Source of the DNA: Bugulina stolonifera
Taxonomy: Eukaryota; Bryozoa; Gymnolaemata; Cheilostomatida; Bugulidae
DNA length: 64,000 bases
Assembly: GCA_935421135.1 (NCBI GenBank)
Contig: OW285189.1
Coordinates: forward strand, 22,322,298 to 22,386,297
Direction: 5' to 3'
This document shows positions 50,901 to 62,900 of the stretch, in pieces (position 1 is the stretch's first letter; every line of letters begins with the position of its first letter). The translations under genes and the position numbers were made by a program. The notes below the pieces were generated by a model that saw only the letters and a program-made list of their open reading frames with translations, did no database searches and was not told where the DNA came from.

Positions 50901-53900
50901 GCAAGCACCAATCGACACTGTATTTGGACTATTATATTTGAGCAACAGTGTTGTAGTAAAGACAATGTCAACTGAAGATTTGGGCAAGTTACAAAATGGT
51001 AACACAAAATTTGCACGTTCACGTCGTTCGATATCATTTTGTGAGGAAAAGGCTTCAAATAATGGAATCGCTGAAGTATCACGTTCGCTTTCTACCAAAC
51101 ATCCCGCAGAGGGCGCATTTCTCGCTCTACAGAGCATAGGTGAGCCTTAAAGTTTATTTAGTTTTTACTAAATCGTTGTAATTTATTTATATGCAAATGA
51201 ATACGGAAATGGTAGATCCACGTTTAAATCTCCGACGGTTCACTCATAACACTAGGGAAATATGAACTAGTAAGTGACCAAATCTGATACAAAATCCGGT
51301 ATCTACTCGCTAAGGTTTTTTACTGTTTGTCAGCTTTTTATTTCACCTTCTCACATAATCATGAATGCATACAATTTTTTTGACAACTTATTGCATTATT
51401 GCATATAATGGAGTTGGCACTACAACCACGAAACCGAGGGAATAACTCCTGGTTCTCTGCTAATGCATACGTTTAATAAACATTGGCAATTGGTACTAGG
51501 CAGACATTTAAAAATGTGTATACTTATAACTTATAAGATTTGGCAATAGACTGGGTGCGATGCAAGGGTGTTGTAGGGGCTATGCAACACCAACTATTGT
51601 TAGTATATCTACAGTGTTGTAAAGCGTTATACTGAATATAGCATAGCGTATAGCATAGCGTATAGCATAGCGTATAGCATAGCGTATAGCATAGCGTATA
51701 GCATAGCGTATAGCATAGCGTATAGCATAGCGTATAGCATAGCACAGCATAGCATAGCATAGCACAGCATTATCTTAGCATAGGATTGCATGTATGATGG
51801 AATTATAGCACAACTAACGTACGAGTATCTATAACACATGTAACTATTTGCTTCTCTATGCAATGTAACCATTTCGATGTGGTATCTCTACTGTTATTTT
51901 ATTTTTGCCTTGAGTCTATATCTTCTAAGTAGATAGAGGTTAGTCTATAAATACACACTTGTTTATATTTGCCAATACTACTCACAGTGTGTGTCCAGTG
52001 TTGAAATACATGCACATGTAGGCCTATATAATATATACACAAGTACATGTAGTATGATATGCTATAAGTGACTGTATAGTGTATAATACATAGTGCAAAC
52101 ATGTGAATTAGTATAACAAAACATATTCATTTATATAATCATATCTGTAGTGCTTGCTATTAATACAGTACAGCCTTGTTTGGAAATCTGCAAGACAAGA
52201 CAACATGTTTCTAATTGAATATTTTGGGATTTGCAGGGAATTGAAAACCCATAACATTTACTGCCATGTTTGTTCGCTTTCACTGATGTACATTACAGTA
52301 GGTATCACAGTACTGCTATAATCACAGCCTGCTATAATAGAGGGCATGGTAGTTCTTGTAGCCCTCCTATATGCCGTATAGAAGAAAAAAGGTACAATTT
52401 TTGTTTGAATTACAATTTACTGCCTACCCTCTCTGCACACAGAGACAGTCACTGTTTCAATTTGTTATGGTTTAAAAATATAACACTTGGCACGCAGTAG
52501 AAGATATAAGTCTCTATTTATTACTTGTGAAATTATTGCGTCTACTCACTACTGGTAGTTACTGTGACAGTTTAGGAGTTGTGTCCACCTGCTAGTAATC
52601 AGTTAGATTTCCAGGGCACTAAACTAATTTTTGTTGCCCAGCAAGCAGTGGAAATATACATGTACTTCCTGCCACTAGCTGGACTAGACTCAATGAGGGA
52701 TAACTCCCAACAGAAGGGTGAGCGCCAGTGTGTACCCTAGCACATCTACTATTCCCTGTATAATAGGGGTGTTCATTCATTCCATTTTCCTGGTACATGG
52801 TGTATATTATAGCAAGTATAATTAGATTACCAAATTATGCAATCAATACAAGTTATGGTATGCCCTACCTACACTTCATAGTTAGTAGGTGCAAGTGTGC
52901 ATACAGACAGTGTAATACCTGCTACCAACCATATAGGCCTAATAATTTCTATTCTAAGTTTCGTACCGTGTTTTACAGCTGAGGAAGTTACCTAACTAAT
53001 TTTTCATGTATTTTATTGCATAAACTAACATAAACTGTGATACAAAAAGTTATGTTTAGTGTTTAGGGCATTGGAGTATAAGTGCACAGGCTATAAATTC
53101 ATAGAGCAAGAGTTCAGACCCGTACTCTGTGGTTATATAGCCTGTGTACCTATGTAATTACTCTAAGGTTCTATCTCTAACGCTGCCTTCCGTGAACTAC
53201 ATGATGTATAACTTAGAAACTTGTTATGTTTATTTTATACGCTGTACTAACAGGTAGATCTACATACACTGTAGGCTGTAGTGTTTTGATAACCCGGCCA
53301 CCTAACTTGTACGCACATATTTTATACCGTAATACGGTAAAGTACTGTAGCGTGATACGATGAAGTACTGTAGCGTGATACGATGAAGTACTGTAGCGTG
53401 ATACGATGAAGTACTGTAGCGTGATACGATGAAGTACTGTAGCGTAGTATTATGGTGCTAAGGTGCCAATAGTAATGATGCCATACAATTTCTAAAATGA
53501 ATTTGCGATAGCGAGTAGTTACTGGCAGATGATACACGTATATATTTCCTATAATACTACATGTACATGTATAATATATGAGTATATTGTACATTGACTA
53601 GTTACAGTGTAACAAGGGATTACAGATAATACTATGCTCCATGTACATGTACTACCTGTAGTCTGTATTATATAGTTTATACTACAAATAGTATGTATAC
53701 TTTGTGCAACATATATTACACCATCACCTACATGTATTATTTGTACACTACACATATTTGTGATGTAGCCTACACTGTTTCAATGAAAGTGTATGTACAT
53801 GTATGGAATGGTTCTTACCTTCTATAGAAATGGTAGTGTTTACATCATCAATGCTCTATTACGTCACTAACTACATATTAAACCCATGGAATGGTTATAT

Positions 53901-56900
53901 TACCATATAGTGTACATGTATTATAATATGATTGCTCACACACTAGTGCTATTGTATTATAGTATTATTTGCTACATGTGCAGGTACGGAATGGTTTGCA
54001 CCAAATTTTTATCCTATTCATTATCAACTTGCCTATTATGGATATTTTTCTTGGTTAATATAAGACAATATTGCAAAAGGCTGCTACCTCCATCTAGACT
54101 ACATAGTATAGTAAATGTTATAATAGTTATTTGATGTGCAAGCTAATAAATACTGTTGTACATATACATGTAGCTGTACATGAATGTATTCTATGTACAG
54201 TCCTCAAACTATGGAAACTAGCCTCATGTTAGGTGTACAAAGGGAATGAGCAGACAACTACTAAACAATACTGTTATCATTACGGATATAAGGAAAGGGT
54301 ATGATTGCATAAATAATAATGTGAAACATTAATCCAGCAAGGATAATTGGTTCATTCAAGTATATTCATGTGTGTCATGAATATGTTTTTCGGATTTTCG
54401 GATTTTCGGATTTTTGGATTTTCGTGATACAAATAAATAGTTTTATAGAGATAATGGTTTAGTCAGCACTGTGGAATGCAAGCTGTAGATTGCATGAGGA
54501 TAGATCCAGTTATCTCTGTATATAATCCTGTTACATAATCTGATTGGTGGATATATACTTAGTAATAATATGGCTAATTTATGAATGCCTGCAGTAATCG
54601 CTATCACCTGCTTGCAATAGCCACAACTGGAGTTGCTGACTGACCTGTGACCACCCATATTGACCAACTGGTAATCTATGAGTAATTAAATTTACCTGGA
54701 TGTAATTTAATTATACCTACTTTTAGTTTCATCTCTTCGTCAATCAATGAGAGATGTTGGTTGTTATCATGTGCCTTCAGATCTAAACCTAGTCCAGCAT
54801 TCTACATTATTATAAGGTTAGCTTAGGTTAGATAACGAAAACTGTCCAAGTGGTTGCTTGTCTAGGAAGTATTGTTTTTATTGAGAAGGTAGAAAATGAA
54901 AATAATAAAAGCCAAATGCTCATAATTATCATTCTTGAATCATGCAAGAGGCCATAACTTAACGTAGACGAGACGATAGCTCACAACATTTCTTGGATCA
55001 TTAACATTTAGAACAGTTTAACATTATTATGGTTGTGTTGAACATTAAATTTAACTTCCTCTGGTCTTGATTTAACAATTACATGTAGTTCTTGTACAAT
55101 GATAGTTTAATGCTAAGAAAGGATTGAAGATACATTGTAGATATTATTGGGGTACAAATACATGCAGGTCTACTAAGTGTAACACATGATGTATTACACT
55201 ATATAGTGTACAGTGTAAGCTCCCCATGCTCCAAGTAGGTAGATAATCATATATTATTAGTAACAATATCTTGTATTAATAACTTTTATGGAAACTCTAC
55301 ACCTTCTGTCCTTGGAGTATTTGTACAGAAGGCAATTGACAGAAATGAGTTTCATTAATACAGGTGTATGCTATTATATATGATCCATTGATATTACATA
55401 ATGAGTATATCTTTTTATAAACCTACATGTACATTACTAACTTAGTACAATCAATGCAAAAATTCAACATGCATTTAAACTTTACATAGTGAGTATGTGG
55501 GAGTTTTCTTCCCATTGCTGATTATGAAGTACTCTTCATGTACAAACACAGTATTATATAGATATATGTGCTTGTACTAGCAGTAATACCTACGCAATTT
55601 ATGATTCAAAACTATGACAAGTCTTCAAAATATGTAGCACATATGCTAGCAGGTAATGAATTGGTACCAATATCTTTACCTGCTACCATCTTCCATAAAC
55701 TTGAAATGCACCCTACTATCATGGCCTGTATATGAAGTAATAAAATACTCCACTGAAATAACATGAATTGGTATACTTAGATAGCATATGCCCTTATTAT
55801 TTTATAGTATTTACATACCAAATAATTATTTATAATATGCATCAAACACTCTTTCATTTTGTCTAGTTTTTAACTGATGTGTCAGTGGTACATGGTATTT
55901 ATATAATGTATAAAGCCGTTCCATAAGGTTGTAAAACTTAAATAGACTACAGCATAGCTCTACGTGTAGATAAGTCATGGGTTTTCCATGGTTAGAGCTC
56001 AACCCTCTAGTTTGCAGTAGTGGTATAGCCTAATCCCACACTTGTTTAGTGACCGGGGCACAGTCAGCATTATAGCATCTATATTTACACTTGATAGATA
56101 TATTTAGCTTCTATATTTATCCGTTCTTTGGTACCATAATGAGTGTGTTGTTGTATTTCAACAGTTTGAATTTCATAACTGTACAATTACGGATTTCTTG
56201 ATTTTCTATATACAAATTATTGATTGAGGCCGTTGAATGTGTCAGTGTTTACTTGCCCATCCGCCTCTTTATGGGCTTTGTGCGTATAATTTTGCGCTAT
56301 AAGTATACTCATGCAAGTTGATGCTAGTATATATTATTGATTTACTTTCGTTTTTCCATCTATACGGTTATTTATTTTGCTGTTCCATTTCTGCAATGCT
56401 ACACCTAGTGCAAAAGTTTGCAGCTGTAAACATCTATTAGCTAAGCATTCTATTTCTATACTATATCTAATAATAATTTAAGAAACCCCAGGAGTGCTCA
56501 TTTATGCGAACGACAACAACGAATCAAGCTTACCATTTTTAACTCATCAATAACTGGAGGATAAGTACCAGAGACATAGATAAGTAGGAAATTAGGAACT
56601 GGATGAATGGATAGATACACTCTGGTGCTGTCAAGGGGTTGATATATTAGGTGTCACAGCCTTCATATATCTCCAGTTGTAGTACCGCACAGCTGTAGTA
56701 GGGACCTCGTCTTTAGACAAATACTCGCAGGGAATACTGGAACCATATTTGTCTTACTCCAACGCTTTAAGCTCGGATATAGAAAAGATAATATATTATC
56801 TAACTCAACTCAAGTAGGAGAGTTTACTTTAGGATATTACATGACGGATTTATACAATGTAGGAGTCTAATTGTAAACGGAGCTATGCATATTTCTATAA

Positions 56901-59900
56901 CGTAATCGGTAGTATTTTCGTGTATTTTACGAAATATATACGTCAGTGTCAACACTAGACTCTGTGGGGTCACTACTGTATGGCAGCGTTAGCATCACTT
57001 TGTCTACAAACATCAACGGGTACCAAAAGGATCAAGTGAATATATTCTCTCGCTTGCAGTAGTTCATATTTATTAGTCGCACGTCTGCAACTGCATCGTC
57101 TGCAACTGCATCGTCAGCAACTAAAGTCTCCGACAGGCTCCATAGACATGATGTGATGTAGTCATACAGTCACACAGCCTACTCACTGACATCTGTTTTA
57201 TCATATATTATAATTGATGCTGTTGAAGTATACTCTTTCTCACAGTACATTGTAGTATGCCAAACCGGCAGCGTCATCTTCGTACATTGCAAATGCATAT
57301 ATATAGTATATTACCTGCCCAATTGACCTCTAAAGTGGCATGTTTAGCTTTAGAAGAGAAAAGGATTGGTGACGTTTCAATGGACTCGACCTTGATAGCC
57401 AACTTTCTCTCTTCATACAAACGAAAGCTAAAGGATAACTTCCTGTCTATAGAGTTCAAGGTAAGATTACCGAATGTAGTTTCTACTGTGTGATATTAAT
57501 TCTACTACAGTATGTATATATATAGATAGGGCTGATATGTGGGGATTTGGAGATCTGGACCCTCTTCATCACAGCAACGGGGAAACATTTTCAGAAAAAT
57601 TGTCTTTCATGACTTCTTGTGCATTTGTCTATTTGTCAAACAGGCCGAGGTTTACATAACTCATGTTGCTGGCACCCAAGCTCACAATGGGAGGGAGAGG
57701 GGGTGCCCATAGGTCATGTGACTGTCTTGGTATGTCTATCATGTAGAAATGTGGGAGAAGAATCAAGATAGATTTAACACAACTAAGGCCTTTATGAAAA
57801 GGTTTCATGCTTATTGACTTACTTCTATATGAGATGTTGACTGTTTACCTAATTTGTTATCTTGTTGCTATCACTACCCAATTGTAGTAAAACAACAAAT
57901 TCACATGTGTACCCTAAGGTCTCCATGTGCCATGACAGCCTGTCTATGTTATCATTATAAATCAATGTAAGCATGTTTTACATGTATAAGTAGAGTGGAG
58001 TATGGCATAGTTTTAGATTATAATTATTTAGTACAGAACATTGCTGTAATCAGTGAAATACCAATATAACTAGTAGATAGTTGATGTCATACCCTCTGTA
58101 TATATTTCATTAACACATCATCTATACTATCTGTAAATCCATGGCCAGAGGCAACAATTCCTCTGTTATTCATCTCGAAGGGCGTATAAACTACTACATC
58201 TCTTTATAGTTAGCCAATGAGAGCACAATACCAGTACTGGCCGATTCTATTTGACTATATAGATTTCACATAAATTATTAACACATTAAAAAATACATCA
58301 GGCAGATGGTGAATGTAACCTAATATTTTTTGCATAGTGTGACTTGCTCTTCTTTGACAGTTAGTGGTTCAAATAGGTATATGGATTGAATAGCCTTCGG
58401 CAGATTACTGCACGCTATTAATATGCCGAGATTATGATGGCCGACCATTGAAACATTTTATTTATGTTCTCACAATTTCAGCAAAATGCTTCAAATTTGG
58501 CCAGAAACTGCGACCGCGTAGCCCAGGCATCATTTGATGCTAAAAGTCAACTAAGCTGTTGTAGACCATTTTGCCAATGGGCAGAAATGTGGCAGCTCAC
58601 GTAATCCATAAGCACATCCCATCTCTAAAACTGTAGGAAATTTACTTTAGCTCTAGCATAAACAAGAATAAATTGCGGTTAGCGAATGAGATCATATTTT
58701 GGTTTTCAGGCAAAACTGAAACAAAACTTGAAAAAGTGTTTGTTGGAACCAGTTTGGAATAAGCGAATATGAGTTAATGGTACCAATAACTGTATTTCTA
58801 ACATTTAATGATTTTCAGTCATACGAAACGTTTTAGAGGTTTCCCAGGGGAAACAGTGAATATCTGCCTGATCTACTAATACAATTACTTTAATACATTT
58901 ACTACGTATGATTACCTATAATACTTTACTAATTATCACAGTTACAATAATTGACTGAGACAAGAAACCCCTGTGTGTAGTGCCGCCGTGTCTCTTTACT
59001 GTTGAGCATAACGGTGCTGCTTTAATTCCAGACTTACAGTATCTTAATCGAATGTGATTACCCCACTCACTAGTAACTTATGTGTTGTTCATATTGTCGC
59101 TCATAGGTAGCGACAAACAACCAAGCTGCAAGCTAACCGCAATGGTAAGATAGAGTGGGGTGCTATTGTAGGCGACGGGGTTCAACTCTACAGGGTTCAA
59201 CTCGACAGGGTTCAACTCGACAGGGTTCAACTCGACAGGATTCAACTCTACAGGGTTCAACTCGACAGGGTTCAACTCTACAGGGCTCAACTCGACAGGG
59301 TTCAACTCGACAGGGTTCAACTGTCGCTGGTGGCTAGCACATTGGGCACCATGATTTAGACCTTCATGTATTATATGCAGGTGCGATTTAGCTCTCTGTG
59401 TTGCGTTACGCAGGTAGAAACATTGGATAGGATACAGCCTACGCGCTACACTCGTACACATGTCCTTCATACCCAATCTATATTACTTGTGTACTGGTAC
59501 TGATAAAGTAAAAATTAATCCCATTAGCCAACATTGTGTAATAAGTGTCATATAACATGACTTTGAGCTCTAGATCAATGGAGTTAATTATTGACAGAAT
59601 AAGGTAGAGTTTTCACACTGAGCTACACTTAGACTAGCGCTGAGGTAGGATATTCCTTGCACCCCCCCCCCCCCCCCAATTCGTTGGTTGGTACCCCACC
59701 TTTATCTACATGTAAAAGTTGCGTTAATTTTACCAGAACCAGAAAACAATACACACAGAATGGTAGGCCTATTAGAAACCAATACACGCAGAATGGTAGG
59801 CCTGTTAGAAACCAATACACACAAAATGGTAGGCCTGTTAGAAAACTGAAATTAAAAGATACTACCCAGGATATTTGATCACAATAGAACAACTCCGAAA

Positions 59901-62900
59901 TCATGTCTAGTGGGATACCTTTGCCCTGTACTAGTAACTCGAAGATCTATTATAGTTTATACAGACCTCTAGACTTTTGGGCACCGCTGTACCCTTGCTT
60001 ATTGGGACTACCGATCGACAAGCCCATATTTGTTCTTATGGTAGCCTACATCATTGTATCGTAAATCTTGGTACATGTAGCACACATCTCTCTCTCTTTC
60101 CTGTTGTATATAATACTATAAATGTACTGTACACACTCAGATATATCTGTACTGGTACAATTGCAGGCTTTGAGCCGTCTAACAGAAGAATATCCACAGC
60201 TTATAGCCTGTCTCCCTTGCAACTATCAAAAGAATAACAGCAGAAACGTTCTTCCATGTAAGTACACAGGGTTGCATACATATATATATTGCCCTTTCAG
60301 TATTGGACGGTAATTACTGAATCGTTTAACTGAGGTGTTGTTTTTCTTAAAATATAAATCTGTACAGAATACTTATGTTGATTTATTGGAAACCATTTGA
60401 ATTGTGTGTTCCATTGAGCAGTTATTATTTAGAAATAATACACCTGGATCACCACTGGGTACAGATAGCTACTATACATGTACTATATTCCTTTGAACTG
60501 AGTAGACAAATCACTGACATGTCAAATTAATGGTTTTCTCTACTAAAGAATGTAATGTTATGATTGTGCGTTATGTCCTGTGACTTTATATTAATAGCTT
60601 TTAACATTAAAATTTAAAAAAATTATAGTTTTCCTGGAAACCTTTTCCCCTATCTAATATGTTGTACGATACCTTGCTCAAGACAAGCATACTGCTTACC
60701 ACAAGTAACTCTGTCGTAGCCATTACATGAGGGGAAGGGGGAGTGTAATGGGTGGGGGGGGTGTAGTAGGGGAGGCTAAAGACTCAGCTCCACTAGATGA
60801 AGTTTAGGTCAAGCGACATACCGTTATGGTTTTCCAAGGGTTTTACAACCCGAGATAAACATGTTGTTCTTCGACTGAAGAATCTGAGCTGTGCGACGGC
60901 TGGCTCAAACAACCTCTAATGTGGCAAGTCCCTTACTTCACTGGTTATATAATGGATAACTAACACATGCACACAACATGTACATTTATATGTTGTATCT
61001 AACAACACATAGTGACAAACTAGCTCATTAGTTACCTCAAATAGACCCATAACAGGTATCTATATGTACCTTGTAGATGATCATAGTAGGGTGTGTCTGG
61101 AAGCGCCCCCTTCCATGGTAGATGATGACTATATCAACGCTAACTTTATATATAGAATGCAAGGAACTCGAAAGGTTAAAGCCTATATAGCTGCTCAAGG
61201 CAAGTATAATTCTAACACCTGACCACTGAAGATATACCCATTGATATAGCATATATATCTACATTATATTATATGTCTATGGTACACAGATAGATATCAA
61301 TTGGGTACAGTACCCAATTGATATCTGTGTGTACCTACCTGCATACATATTAGTGCACTATTCAGTATATAGATGTCTACATCGTGTGCTGTCTAATTGA
61401 AGTGGACTAAGTGATAAGACCAACCCTACTTTGCATTCTGTTACAGGGCCACTACCAAATACAGTCACAGATTTCTGGAAGATGGTGTGGCAGGAAGGGG
61501 TCAACACCATTGTTATGCTCACCAATGTATTTAGTTATTCTAAGGTATGGTGATATGCTATCATTGGTCTGTTTCATATTTCGTATTTTATCAACTCGTT
61601 ACGTTGTCGACTTTACCAACTCCTCAATGAAAGAGTTTCATTTTGTTAATGCTCTTTCTCTTTCTTCATTTCTGAACCTTATTATCTGTTCGTTTTGTGA
61701 AGTTTGAATTAGATTGTACAATTCATATCTAATTTATCCTTATTCTTTGAGCAGTATGCCAATACCCTTTATCCTTAGCTAGTATAGAGTCATTCAACTC
61801 CATAGTTCAGCTCCTAAATGCATGTGTTATAGTGATGTATATTATATTATGCTATTCTATTATATTATGTGCACACAATATCTGACGTACACACAATATA
61901 ATTATTATATTATGATAAAAATTTACATGACCTGTAGGCCTACATGTAATACGTTGTATAAATTGTGTTGTATATGTAAGCAAGATTATATTTGCGGTAT
62001 ATACTACACAATGTGTTATAAGTATTTATGTCGTTATTCTACAAGGTTATTGAGTCTGTCATAGCATACTGTACAATGTTTTACCTTTTAATACAGAAAT
62101 AATTTGTGATTATTGGCCTACCAACGGTTACGGATTTCCACATAACTATTTACCCGTACAATGTACATGTACATGAATTCTTTTAGTATAAATAACGATA
62201 TTATACTCTTATAACATTGTGGCATTATTGTCGTTGAACCAACACAGTGAGTTACGACAACTTCACCTTGAGGTCAAAATGGTGTCTGATATCTAACCCA
62301 ATCTAATGGTACTTCTTACTCTGACTATTACTCTGTCAGTCTTTAGTGTCGGGGCTAAGAAAATTCAGACGCATTATTGCTTTTCATTGCCAAAGTACTT
62401 AAGATGTGGACGTATCTTGTGAAACTTGTACTTCCTGTACAGTCTATCATTGCACATAACATTTGTGTTTACAGCAAGAATGTGAGAAGTACTGGCACAA
62501 CACATACAGTATGTACGGTGATATACACGTCAGACAGGAAAGCATATCCAGTACTTGTCACTATACCATTAGACATTTCTCCATATCCAAGGTAACACTA
62601 CTAGATGCACTACTAGATGCACTGCTAGATGCACTGCTAGGTGCACTACTTGGTGCACTACTTGGTGCACTACTTGGTGCACTACTTGGTGCACTACTAG
62701 ATGTATCTCTTTTTTCTCGCTCTACGCTTCTGCAAAAGTCGAACTTTCCCAATAGTTTATTGTAGTGTATTGTGAATATAATGCTATGTGAATATGCTCA
62801 AACGTATATTAGTTTATACAGTCATTATTTTCATCATTTGAAAATTGTTGAAAGCGGTTATAGCTTGTTTTTATGCTACACCACAATAAGTAATACCGTT

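Larger units (their letters stand above)
51140..57245. other. Large intron 4 of the phosphatase gene
   Basis: Six kilobases between phase-matched exons, holding three tandem repeats (listed separately) but no recognisable gene. The short frames on either strand here are repeat-driven or random. Confidence 0.4.
57461..60166. other. Intron 5 of the phosphatase gene
   Basis: 2.7 kb with no recognised gene; it contains the 15-bp and 33-bp tandem repeats and a C15 tract (about 59662). Confidence 0.45.

Noticed and set aside
50796..51137. 113-codon minus-strand frame opposite the phosphatase linker exon
   Set aside because: It is a shadow of the plus-strand exon, which has phase-consistent splicing on both sides.
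51524..51872. Several overlapping minus-strand frames of about 60-80 codons
   Set aside because: These are translations of the 12-bp TATAGCATAGCG minisatellite in different frames.
59078..59476. 132-codon minus-strand frame with LNPVE repeats
   Set aside because: It is created by the 15-bp minisatellite, whose length is a multiple of three; the flanks have no domain or splice support and lie in a phosphatase intron.
59657..59878. 73-codon frame with QYTQNGRPVRN repeats
   Set aside because: It is the product of the 33-bp tandem repeat. The opposite strand is equally open, and there is no start context or homology.
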